From the NCBI GenBank assembly GCA_038224615.1, contig JBBRFH010000145.1, positions 1 through 8,770 on the forward strand: DNA of 8,770 bases, read 5' to 3'. The position numbers and the translations under genes were made by a program. Positions within the stretch are counted from its first letter, which is position 1. The number at the start of each line of letters is the position of its first letter. The notes beneath the pieces are model-generated. The model saw only the letters and a program-made list of their open reading frames with translations. It was not told the origin of the DNA and ran no database searches. This DNA comes from JBBRFH01 sp038224615. Lineage in GTDB: Bacteria > Planctomycetota > Phycisphaerae > Tepidisphaerales > Tepidisphaeraceae. Below are positions 1 to 5,051 of the stretch, one piece after another.

Positions 1-87
1 GTTACTTGGCACAACCGGGTAACGATGAAGGTTCTCGATAACCGCAAGTAACAAGTAACAAGAGCCAAGTAACGAGTAACAGGTAAC
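1..87. repeat. Heptad-unit palindromic repeat, AAGTAAC family (copy 1)
   Basis: The right part is a run of 7-nt units: CAAGTAA (45-51), CAAGTAA (52-58), CAAGAGC (59-65), CAAGTAA (66-72), CGAGTAA (73-79), CAGGTAA (80-86). The left part contains the opposite orientation: GTTACTTGGC at 1-10 is the exact reverse complement of GCCAAGTAAC at 64-73. The element may extend left of the window. It ends 5 nt before the rpsS start codon, and its last unit contains the only AGG that could serve as a ribosome binding site. A second copy lies at 5052-5160. Confidence 0.8.
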
Positions 88-91
88 GCAC

Positions 92-367
92 ATGAGCAGA
101 AGCAGCAAAAAAGGCCCGTTCGTCGACGAGAAGCTTTACAAGAAGGTCTCGACGCTCAACGAGCGCAAAGCCAAGTCGGTCATGCGGACCTGGGCTCGCG
201 CATGCACGATCATCCCCGAGTTCGTCGGGCACAATTTTGAAGTGCATAACGGCAATAAGTTCATCCGCGTGTTCGTGACCGAAGACATGGTCGGCCACAA
301 GCTCGGAGAGTTTTCCCCGACCCGCTCGTTCCGCGGTCACTCGGGCAAGAAAGAGGTCGCGAAGTAA
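92..367 (+). CDS. rpsS: 30S ribosomal protein S19
   Basis: A 91-residue protein of normal family length (E. coli 92). S19 sits in the head of the 30S subunit, beside S13, and contacts 16S rRNA near the A-site side. The family signatures are plain: the start MSRSSKKGPFVD, the central RTWARACTIIPEFVGH, and the C-terminal block FVTEDMVGHKLGEFSPTRSFRGH. The start codon is set by homology of the N-terminus; the AGG at 81-83, inside the upstream heptad repeat, is the only Shine-Dalgarno-like sequence. It is the first gene in the window and should follow rplB, which lies outside. A 53-bp gap with a hairpin separates it from rplV. Identification is secure. Confidence 0.98.
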   Translation: MSRSSKKGPFVDEKLYKKVSTLNERKAKSVMRTWARACTIIPEFVGHNFEVHNGNKFIRVFVTEDMVGHKLGEFSPTRSFRGHSGKKEVAK

Positions 368-380
368 TTCGCGACTCGAG

Positions 381-416
381 TTTAACCGCGTCGTTCGCGA
401 CGCGTTTCGGGTTAAA
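381..416. repeat. Intercistronic hairpin, CGCGTC family (rpsS-rplV gap)
   Basis: CGCGTCG (387-393) pairs perfectly with CGACGCG (398-404) around a TTCG tetraloop. Outside this, TTTAAC (381-386) can pair with GTTAAA (411-416), leaving TTTCGG as a one-sided bulge. There is no T-tract after it, so it does not look like an intrinsic terminator. GTTTAACCGCGTCG at 380-393 recurs with one mismatch at 1484-1497, and related hairpins lie in the rpsC-rplP and rpmC-rpsQ gaps. Confidence 0.65.
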
Positions 417-420
417 AGCA

Positions 421-765
421 ATGGCTTTCACAGCAAAACACAACTTCGCCCGCATCGCCCCGCGCAAGGCGCGGCTCGTGATGGACCTGATCCGCGGCCG
501 AAAGGTCGACGACGCGCTGTCGCTGCTTCAGTTTTCCAAGAAGCGTGCCGCCGTCTATATCAGCAAGGTCGTCAAGAGCGCCGTCGCCAACTACCAGGAG
601 CAGAACACTGCCCCCGGTCAGGACGAACTGATCGTCTCCGAGGCCCGCGTCGATGGTGGCCCGATCATCAAGCGATTCCAGCCCAAGGACCGCGGCAAGG
701 CGTATCCGATCCAGAAGCGGACGAGTCATCTGGTGGTCAGCGTGGACGAGGCTGCGGGCAACTAA
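421..765 (+). CDS. rplV: 50S ribosomal protein L22
   Basis: A 114-residue protein of family length (E. coli 110). L22 binds 23S rRNA, and its long beta-hairpin lines the peptide exit tunnel next to L4. The N-terminal core motif RIAPRKARLVMDLIRG (residues 11-26) and the C-terminal hairpin region IIKRFQPKDRGKAYPIQKRT (82-101) are characteristic; the hairpin region is where macrolide-resistance changes occur in known bacteria. No strong Shine-Dalgarno precedes the ATG; the upstream sequence ends in AAAAGCA. The gene sits in its usual place between S19 and S3, and the gap to rpsC is only 12 bp, the tightest junction in the window, which suggests linked translation. Identification is secure. Confidence 0.98.
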   Translation: MAFTAKHNFARIAPRKARLVMDLIRGRKVDDALSLLQFSKKRAAVYISKVVKSAVANYQEQNTAPGQDELIVSEARVDGGPIIKRFQPKDRGKAYPIQKRTSHLVVSVDEAAGN

Positions 766-777
766 CCGAGCAATCAT

Positions 778-1476
778 ATGGGTCAAAAGGTCAATCCAAT
801 CGGCTTCCGCGTCGGCATCACCGAGGACTGGAAGAGCAGGTGGTTCGCCCCGAAGTCGGCGTACGGCGAGTTCCTGGTCGAGGACGTGCAGGTTCGCAAG
901 TTCATCGACGACAAGCTCAACCGTCGCCCGCCGTTCGCGGCGGTGTCGGATATCATGATCGAGCGGACGCGTGAGGAAGTCACCGTCACGCTCAAGACGG
1001 CCCGTCCGGGCCTGGTCATCGGCCCGAAGGGTGCCGAACTGGACAAGCTTCGCGAAGAGCTCGAAGACATGATCCGCCGCAAAATCGCGCCGATCAAGGT
1101 CATCGAGATCAAGAACCCGGACCTGAATCCGCAGTTGATCAGCGAAGCGATCGCCGAACAGTTGAAGAAGCGTGCCAGCTTCCGACGCGTGCTCAAAATG
1201 CGTCTGGAATCGACGATGGCGGCGGGTGCCAAGGGCATTCGCATCCAGGTCTCGGGTCGGCTCGGCGGGGCGGAAATCGCCCGGTCGGAGAAAGCCACCC
1301 AGGGCTCGGTGCCGCTCACCACGCTGCAGGCCGACGTCGGTTACGGCTTTGCCGTCGCCAAGACGACCTTCGGCACGATCGGCGTGAAAGTGTGGATCTA
1401 CCGCGGCATGAAGGGCGAGGAAATCCTCGACACCGACGTCCGCGTCGGCGGACCGATGCGTCGGATTCGTCGCTAA
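778..1476 (+). CDS. rpsC: 30S ribosomal protein S3
   Basis: A 232-residue protein, same length range as E. coli S3 (233). S3 lies at the mRNA entry side of the 30S head and helps unwind mRNA. The N-terminus MGQKVNPIGFRVG is diagnostic. A type-2 KH domain follows with the GxxG loop as GPKG at residues 82-85, within LVIGPKGAELDKLREEL. The C-terminal domain has SGRLGGAEIARSE and the conserved GVKVWIYRG, and the protein ends soon after in VGGPMRRIRR without a long tail. The ATG is preceded by GAGCAATCAT, a weak ribosome binding site that resembles the sequence before rpsE and rplR. It starts 12 bp after the rplV stop. Confidence 0.98.
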   Translation: MGQKVNPIGFRVGITEDWKSRWFAPKSAYGEFLVEDVQVRKFIDDKLNRRPPFAAVSDIMIERTREEVTVTLKTARPGLVIGPKGAELDKLREELEDMIRRKIAPIKVIEIKNPDLNPQLISEAIAEQLKKRASFRRVLKMRLESTMAAGAKGIRIQVSGRLGGAEIARSEKATQGSVPLTTLQADVGYGFAVAKTTFGTIGVKVWIYRGMKGEEILDTDVRVGGPMRRIRR

Positions 1477-1490
1477 GTTGATGGTTTAGC

Positions 1491-1526
1491 CGCGTCGACG
1501 ATGACGCGTATTGAGAAGACTGAGAG
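1491..1526. repeat. Intercistronic hairpin plus GACTGAGAG (rpsC-rplP gap)
   Basis: CGCGTC (1491-1496) is an exact inverted match to GACGCG (1503-1508) with a 6-nt loop. Ten bases later comes GACTGAGAG (1518-1526), which reappears at 2229-2237 after a related hairpin before rpsQ. GAGAGG at 1522-1527 also serves as the rplP Shine-Dalgarno, 5 nt before the start codon. No T-tract follows the stem. Confidence 0.6.
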
Positions 1527-1532
1527 GCACCT

Positions 1533-1955
1533 ATGCCCCTGATGCCAAAACGAGTGAAGTTCCGTAAGAGCATGCGCGGCAAGAATCGTGGCAACGCGAC
1601 GCGCGGCAATACGGTTGCCTTCGGCGAATACGGCCTGATGGCTCTGGATCATTGCTGGCTGCCCGCCCGCACGATCGAGGCCTGCCGCGTCGCCGTCGCC
1701 CACTTCCTGCGTCGTGAAGGCCGGTTGTTTATCCGTATTCAGCCCAACAAGCCCGTGTCGGCAAAGCCGCTCGAGGTGCGAATGGGTTCCGGTAAAGGCG
1801 AGCCCGAGTACTGGGCCGCCGTCATCAAGCCGGGCGCGGTGATGTTTGAGATCGCCGGCATCGACGAGATCACCAGCCGCAAGTGCATGGCCCGCGTCGC
1901 GCACAAGCTGCCGATCCGCTGCAAGTTCGTGTCCCGCAAGCACGCGGCCGCCTAA
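1533..1955 (+). CDS. rplP: 50S ribosomal protein L16
   Basis: A 140-residue protein (E. coli 136). L16 binds 23S rRNA near the A-site tRNA elbow and organises the peptidyl-transferase region. Diagnostic blocks are the N-terminal PKRVKFRKSMRGKNRGNA and the central KPLEVRMGSGKGEPEYWAAV. The Arg in PLEVRMG aligns with E. coli Arg81, the residue that YcfD hydroxylates there. Two in-frame ATGs are possible, at 1533 and 1542. The first is preferred because GAGAGG lies 5 nt upstream of it, whereas it is too far from the second. The gene follows rpsC and precedes rpmC in the standard order, with a 25-bp gap to the latter. Confidence 0.97.
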   Translation: MPLMPKRVKFRKSMRGKNRGNATRGNTVAFGEYGLMALDHCWLPARTIEACRVAVAHFLRREGRLFIRIQPNKPVSAKPLEVRMGSGKGEPEYWAAVIKPGAVMFEIAGIDEITSRKCMARVAHKLPIRCKFVSRKHAAA

Positions 1956-1980
1956 GGGCGATGGATTCTGGAGTAGAGCG

Positions 1981-2193
1981 ATGAAGAAGAACGAAAAAAA
2001 AGAGCTTCTGGACAAGAACGACGACACCCTTAAGCAGGAACTCGCCGACAAGCAGAAGCACCTGTTCGACCTGCGCAGCCAGGCCGTCACCGAGAAGCTG
2101 GAAAACCCCACGCTGCTCGGCAAGGCCAAGCGTGAGATCGCGCTGATCAAGACGATCCAGCGCCAGCGTTCGGCCAAGGCGGCGTCAAACTAA
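1981..2193 (+). CDS. rpmC: 50S ribosomal protein L29
   Basis: A 70-residue protein (E. coli 63), a helical hairpin beside the exit tunnel near L23, close to where SRP and trigger factor dock. The core reads DDTLKQELADKQKHLFDLRS, then LENPTLLGKAKREIALIKT, the usual two-helix pattern of the family. The frame is open upstream to 1846, but that part overlaps rplP in another frame and is unrelated to L29. The ATG at 1981 has GGAG at 1968-1971 at good spacing and gives the normal length. The extra N-terminal residues MKKNEKKE are lysine- and glutamate-rich. Usual position between L16 and S17. Confidence 0.95.
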   Translation: MKKNEKKELLDKNDDTLKQELADKQKHLFDLRSQAVTEKLENPTLLGKAKREIALIKTIQRQRSAKAASN

Positions 2194-2205
2194 TTGTGTT
2201 CAGCG

Positions 2206-2237
2206 CCGCGTCCCGACGCGGGTTTCGAGACTGAGAG
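2206..2237. repeat. Intercistronic hairpin plus GACTGAGAG (rpmC-rpsQ gap)
   Basis: CCGCGT (2206-2211) pairs with ACGCGG (2216-2221) around a CCCG tetraloop. It is followed by GACTGAGAG (2229-2237), 5 nt before the rpsQ start. The sequence CCGCGTC...CGACGCG then TTTCG is shared with the hairpin at 386-408, and the GACTGAGAG part with the rplP leader. There is no T-tract. The purine-rich GAGAG probably acts as the rpsQ ribosome binding site. Confidence 0.6.
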
Positions 2238-2242
2238 TAATC

Positions 2243-2596
2243 ATGGCAACCGCAACTACTGAGACCACGGCCCGCACTGACCTCCGCACCATCATCGGTG
2301 AGGTCAGCAGCGCCAAGACCGCCAAGACGATCAAGGTCGTCGTGCAGTACCAGACCAAGCACCCGAAGTACGGCAAGTACCTCAAGCGCTCGAGCGTCTA
2401 CCACGTGCATGACGAAAAAGGCGAAGCCCGCGAGGGCGACAAGGTCGAGATCGCCGAGTGTCGGCCGTTCAGCCGCACCAAGCATCACAGGCTCGTCCGC
2501 GTCGTTGAGAAGGCCCCGGAGAAGATCACGCATGACACGGGTGATGCGATCACCGGTGCCAGCGGTGTGAAGCAGGACGAAGCCGCAGCCGAGTAG
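2243..2596 (+). CDS. rpsQ: 30S ribosomal protein S17 with a C-terminal extension
   Basis: A 117-residue protein, about 30 longer than E. coli S17 (84). S17 is an OB-fold primary binder of the 16S rRNA 5' domain. The core is clear: RTIIGEVSSAKTAKTIKVVV, KHPKYGKYLKRSSVYHVHDE, then GDKVEIAECRPFSRTKHHRLVRVVEKA. Before it is a short Thr/Ala-rich lead, MATATTETTARTD. After the usual end VVEKA comes a tail of roughly 25 residues rich in Asp, Gly, Ala and Glu and ending DEAAAE. The tail has no fold I recognise and is likely flexible. Start choice is supported by GAGAG just upstream. Last gene of the S10-type segment. Confidence 0.97.
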   Translation: MATATTETTARTDLRTIIGEVSSAKTAKTIKVVVQYQTKHPKYGKYLKRSSVYHVHDEKGEAREGDKVEIAECRPFSRTKHHRLVRVVEKAPEKITHDTGDAITGASGVKQDEAAAE

Positions 2597-2600
2597 TCGC

Positions 2601-2635
2601 ATTTGCAGTTTGCAGATCGCGATCTGCGAATTTGG
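2601..2635. repeat. Palindrome with heptad traces (rpsQ-rplN gap)
   Basis: GCAGATCGCGATCTGC at 2612-2627 is a perfect 16-bp palindrome. Around it the sequence can be read in 7-nt steps, ATTTGCA (2601), GTTTGCA (2608), GATCGCG (2615), ATCTGCG (2622), AATTTGG (2629), so it looks like a degenerate member of the heptad-palindrome class seen in other gaps. It ends shortly before the rplN Shine-Dalgarno. Confidence 0.55.
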
Positions 2636-2645
2636 AGTTCGAGAG

Positions 2646-3032
2646 ATGATTCAGCAACAGACATACGTCGACATCGCCGACAACAGCGGCGCCAAGATCG
2701 CCATGTGCATCAAGGTGCTTAAGGGCTCGACCACGCGGGGCAAGTTCACCCGCAAGGTCGCGACGGTCGGTGACGTGATCATCGGCGTCGTCAAGAAGGC
2801 GCTTCCGAACAGCGACGTCAAGGACGGCGAGGTCATCCGCGCCGTCATCGTTCGCACGCGGCAGCCGACCCAGCGTGCCGACGGCTCGTACATCCGCTTC
2901 GACCGCAATGCGGCCGTGGTGATCGACAAGGAAGGCAACCCGAAGGGCACCCGCATTTTCGGTGCCGTTGCCCGCGAACTGCGTGAGAAGAACTACATGA
3001 AGATCGTTTCGCTCGCCGCGGAAGTGGTGTGA
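2646..3032 (+). CDS. rplN: 50S ribosomal protein L14
   Basis: A 128-residue protein (E. coli 123) that forms part of the L14/L19 intersubunit bridge region; in other bacteria it is also the binding site of the silencing factor RsfS. Signatures are MIQQQTYVDIADNSGAK, MCIKVLKGS, RAVIVRT, and the C-terminal GTRIFGAVARELREKNYMKI. The frame is open upstream to 2610, but L14 begins at MIQ, and GGAG at 2634-2637 fits the ATG at 2646. Compared with E. coli there is a six-residue insertion between the GS (27-28) and VGD (41-43) motifs, in the segment TTRGKFTRKVAT. This is the first gene of the spc-type segment. Confidence 0.97.
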   Translation: MIQQQTYVDIADNSGAKIAMCIKVLKGSTTRGKFTRKVATVGDVIIGVVKKALPNSDVKDGEVIRAVIVRTRQPTQRADGSYIRFDRNAAVVIDKEGNPKGTRIFGAVARELREKNYMKIVSLAAEVV

Positions 3033-3042
3033 GTAAGCAGTC

Positions 3043-3113
3043 GATGGTCAATAGTTGATAGTCGATCGCGAAAATCGACATTCACAACTATCGACTATCA
3101 ACTATCGACTATT
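3043..3113. repeat. Heptad-unit palindromic repeat, ACTATCR family (copy 1)
   Basis: ATAGTTGATAGTCGAT (3051-3066) is the exact reverse complement of ATCGACTATCAACTAT (3090-3105), a 16-bp perfect stem with a 23-nt loop. The right side is four 7-nt units: AACTATC (3086), GACTATC (3093), AACTATC (3100), GACTATT (3107). The left side reads GATGGTC, AATAGTT, GATAGTC from 3043. A competing small hairpin, GTCGAT (3061-3066) with ATCGAC (3074-3079), uses part of the same left arm. It fills most of the rplN-rplX gap and ends 14 nt before the rplX start. Confidence 0.8.
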
Positions 3114-3127
3114 AACGGGTATTTGAC

Positions 3128-3445
3128 ATGGCTCAACGAATCAAAAAAGGTGACACAGTAGTCGTCATCACCGGTGCCGAAAAAGGCAAGACCGGCCAGG
3201 TGAAGCAGATCCTGACCAAGGAAAACCGCGTCATCATCGAGGGCGTCAACCGCGTGTGGAAGCACGTCAAGCCGTCGCAGCGTTTTCCGCAGGGCGGCCG
3301 AATCCAGAAGGAAGCGGCAATCCACATGAGCAATGTGCAGCCGGTGGACCCGAAGACCGGCAAGGGCACCCGTGTGAAGTTCCAGACGCTCGAAGGCAAC
3401 AAGGTTCGCACCGCCAAGAGCGGGACGATCCTCGGCAAGGTGTAA
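3128..3445 (+). CDS. rplX: 50S ribosomal protein L24
   Basis: A 105-residue protein, family length (E. coli 104). L24 is an early 50S assembly protein that binds the 5' domain of 23S rRNA and sits near the exit tunnel mouth. The KOW motif is near the N-terminus, IKKGDTVVVITGAEKGKTGQ (residues 5-24). Next come RVIIEGVNRVWKHVKPSQ and the AAIHMSNVQPVDPKTGKGTRV block typical of bacterial L24. No clear Shine-Dalgarno lies before the ATG, where the sequence is ACGGGTATTTGAC. It stands between rplN and rplE, as in the spc operon. Identification is secure. Confidence 0.97.
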   Translation: MAQRIKKGDTVVVITGAEKGKTGQVKQILTKENRVIIEGVNRVWKHVKPSQRFPQGGRIQKEAAIHMSNVQPVDPKTGKGTRVKFQTLEGNKVRTAKSGTILGKV

Positions 3446-3469
3446 TTAACTTTTAGATCCAAACAGCGG

Positions 3470-3493
3470 CGTGATCGCGACTGTTCGATCACG
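3470..3493. repeat. Intercistronic hairpin in the rplX-rplE gap
   Basis: CGTGATCG (3470-3477) is an exact inverted match to CGATCACG (3486-3493) with an 8-nt loop. It lies about 20 nt before the rplE start, and AAGGA (3500-3504) follows as the Shine-Dalgarno. In E. coli the S8 translational repressor site is at the L24-L5 junction, so the place is suggestive. However, this stem is perfect and lacks the bulges of the known S8 target, so a regulatory role is only a guess. Confidence 0.55.
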
Positions 3494-3512
3494 AACCTGA
3501 AGGAAACAAGCA

Positions 3513-4211
3513 ATGGCAGAGAAACCAAAAGACAAGGCCGCACTCGCCGCCAAGGAAAAGGGCAAGGCCGCGCAGGCCAAGGCCAAAGCCGCCAAGCAGG
3601 CGGGTCCGGGCTACAAGGTCGCCAACGAGGTCATCAAGCCCGTCGGTGAGCCGCGCCTGGCCAAGCTCTACCGCGACAAGATCGTCGGCGAGCTGCAGCA
3701 GGCGTTCGGCTACAAGAACCGCCTCGCCACGCCGAAGCTCGAGAAGATCGTGATCTCGATGGGCCTGGGCAAGGCGATGGTCGCCGGCGAAAAGGCCAAG
3801 ATGGACTCGGCCGAGAAGGAACTCGCAGTGATCGCCGGCCAGAAGCCGGTCCGCTGCAAGGCCAAGAAGTCGGTCGCTAACTTCAAGGTCCGCGAAGGTA
3901 TGGAGACGGGCCTGAAGGTCACGCTCCGCGGCACGCGGATGTACGAGTTCCTCGACCGGATGATTTCGCTGGCCATTCCCCGCGTGAAGGACTTTCGCGG
4001 GCTTAGCCCGAACGGTTTCGACAAGCAGGGCAACTATAACTTCGGCTTCACCGAGCAATCAGTGTTCCCCGAGGTGGACGTCGCCAACATCACGAGCCAG
4101 CAGGGCATGAACATCACCATGGTGACCAACGGCGCCAACGCCAAGGAAGCCCGTGAATTGCTCAAAGGCTTCGGGTTCCCGTTCAAGACCGATGAGAAGG
4201 CAAAGGATTAG
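3513..4211 (+). CDS. rplE: 50S ribosomal protein L5 with an N-terminal Lys/Ala-rich extension
   Basis: A 232-residue protein, about 50 longer than E. coli L5 (179). L5 binds 5S rRNA and contacts P-site tRNA in the central protuberance. The core begins near residue 47 (RLAKLYRDKI). It continues with KLEKIVISMGLGKA, ISGQKP-like IAGQKPVRCKAKKSVANFKVR, GLKVTLRGTRMYEFLDR, the strongly conserved PRVKDFRGLSPNGFD, GNYNFGFTEQSVFPE and a final FGFPF. Residues 1-46 are an extension rich in Lys and Ala, with repeats such as AKAKAAKQA, likely disordered or helical and basic. The start at 3513 is supported by AAGGA eight nt upstream, so the extension is probably translated. Usual position between L24 and S14. 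Confidence 0.96.
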   Translation: MAEKPKDKAALAAKEKGKAAQAKAKAAKQAGPGYKVANEVIKPVGEPRLAKLYRDKIVGELQQAFGYKNRLATPKLEKIVISMGLGKAMVAGEKAKMDSAEKELAVIAGQKPVRCKAKKSVANFKVREGMETGLKVTLRGTRMYEFLDRMISLAIPRVKDFRGLSPNGFDKQGNYNFGFTEQSVFPEVDVANITSQQGMNITMVTNGANAKEARELLKGFGFPFKTDEKAKD

Positions 4212-4213
4212 CA

Positions 4214-4278
4214 GATAGTCAATGGTTGGTAGTCAATAGCCCCGGCTATCAACTATCGACTATCCACTAGGAACTAGA
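4214..4278. repeat. Heptad-unit palindromic repeat, ACTATCR family (copy 2)
   Basis: The left arm GATAGTC, AATGGTT, GGTAGTC, AATAGCC (4214-4241) opposes the right arm GGCTATC (4244), AACTATC (4251), GACTATC (4258), CACTAGG (4265), AACTAGA (4272). The arms pair with a few mismatches around a loop of only a few nt. The last two units drift from the consensus, and the drift creates AGGA (4269-4272), which is the apparent Shine-Dalgarno of rpsN. The element fills nearly the whole rplE-rpsN gap. Confidence 0.78.
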
Positions 4279-4281
4279 CAT

Positions 4282-4551
4282 ATGGCAACTCAAGCCTGGA
4301 TCGCCAAACAGAAGCGTCGCTCGGCCCTGCAGAAGAAGTTCTTCGAGCAGCGTCAGGCATTGAAGAAGGCCGGCAACTACGCCGCGCTGGCCAGCCTGCC
4401 GCGCGACAGCAGCCCGACCCGCGGCAAGAACCGCTGCGAACTCACCGGCCGCAGCCGGGCGTACCTGCGGAAGTTTAAGGTCAGCCGTATCATGCTCCGC
4501 GAATTGGCGCTAAAGGGCATGATTCCGGGAATGAAGAAGGCTAGCTGGTAA
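4282..4551 (+). CDS. rpsN: 30S ribosomal protein S14, zinc-free type
   Basis: An 89-residue protein of the S14 family, in the 30S head. It is shorter than E. coli S14 (101) but longer than the zinc-binding form (61). The C-terminal half is diagnostic: LPRDSSPTRGKNRCELTGRSR, AYLRKFKVSRIMLRELALKG, and the final PGMKKASW. There is only one Cys (in NRCELTGR), so the two CxxC pairs of the zinc type are missing and no zinc ribbon can form. This makes the protein independent of zinc supply. The start follows AGGA at 4269-4272 in the upstream repeat. Lies between L5 and S8 as expected. Confidence 0.97.
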   Translation: MATQAWIAKQKRRSALQKKFFEQRQALKKAGNYAALASLPRDSSPTRGKNRCELTGRSRAYLRKFKVSRIMLRELALKGMIPGMKKASW

Positions 4552-4561
4552 GGCGCAGTGC

Positions 4562-4642
4562 CAATTGACAATTGCCGATTGCCAATTGGTGATCGACGAG
4601 TGTCAGTCGGCAATTGGCAATCGACAATCGGCAATCGAGATT
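4562..4642. repeat. Heptad-unit palindromic repeat, GGCAATY family (copy 1)
   Basis: Left arm units are CAATTGA (4562), CAATTGC (4569), CGATTGC (4576), CAATTGG (4583). Right arm units are CGGCAAT (4608), TGGCAAT (4615), CGACAAT (4622), CGGCAAT (4629), CGAGATT (4636). Positions 4569-4588 and 4611-4630 are inverted matches at 18 of 20 bases. The repeat fills the rpsN-rpsH gap and ends 5 nt before the rpsH ATG. It is open in the rpsH frame, so automatic gene calling could wrongly extend rpsH into it. Confidence 0.8.
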
Positions 4643-4647
4643 TAACG

Positions 4648-5046
4648 ATGAGCATGCAAGACCCCATCGCGGACCTGTTGACCCGCATCCGTAACGCAAA
4701 CCGCGTCGGACGCCGTTACGTCTTTGTTCCCAAGAGCAAGACGGGCCTCGGCATCCTGACCGTGCTGAAGGACGAAGGCTATATCGACAGCTTCGACGAA
4801 ATCGAAGCCCTGCCGATCAGCCAGGTCCGTATCCAGCTCCGTTACGCATTGAGCGGACAGAGCGTGATCCACGATATCAGCCGCGTCAGCAAGCCCGGCC
4901 GGCGCGTTTACAGCGCGGTCGAGAAGCTGCCGAAGGTCCTTGATGGCCTGGGCATCTCGGTCGTGTCGACGTCCAAGGGCGTCGTCTCGGACCGCAAGGC
5001 CCGCGAGTTAAACGTCGGCGGCGAAGTGCTATGCACGGTAAGCTAA
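4648..5046 (+). CDS. rpsH: 30S ribosomal protein S8
   Basis: A 132-residue protein (E. coli 130). S8 is a primary binder of 16S rRNA helix 21 and, in E. coli, the translational repressor of the spc operon. The N-terminus MSMQDPIADLLTRIRNANR and the C-terminal SVVSTSKGVVSDRKARE then NVGGEVLCTVS are diagnostic; the latter holds the conserved RNA-binding Ser/Thr cluster. The frame runs open upstream to 4558, but those 30 codons only translate the heptad repeat into NCRLPI- and IGNR-like peptides, so the start at 4648 is chosen. The ribosome binding site is weak (GAG at 4637-4639). Position between S14 and L6 is standard. Confidence 0.97.
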   Translation: MSMQDPIADLLTRIRNANRVGRRYVFVPKSKTGLGILTVLKDEGYIDSFDEIEALPISQVRIQLRYALSGQSVIHDISRVSKPGRRVYSAVEKLPKVLDGLGISVVSTSKGVVSDRKARELNVGGEVLCTVS

Positions 5047-5051
5047 GAGGT

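Noticed and set aside
1..87. Tandem short units as a possible CRISPR array
   Set aside because: Units are 7 nt, contiguous, without spacers, and arranged as inverted arms; no cas gene is near.
381..416. Intrinsic terminator after rpsS
   Set aside because: The stem is good but no T-tract follows, and the next ribosomal gene must be co-expressed. The same applies to the other gap hairpins.
1846..1980. Longer N-terminus for L29 starting at 1846
   Set aside because: It would overlap rplP by more than 100 bp and has no similarity to L29. The ATG at 1981 has a Shine-Dalgarno and gives normal length.
2610..2645. Longer N-terminus for L14 starting at 2610
   Set aside because: The family begins at MIQxQT, and GGAG is spaced for the ATG at 2646. 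The extra codons come from the palindromic gap.
4558..4647. Longer N-terminus for S8 starting at 4558
   Set aside because: The added codons only translate the GGCAATY repeat. S8 homology starts at MSMQDPIADL (4648).
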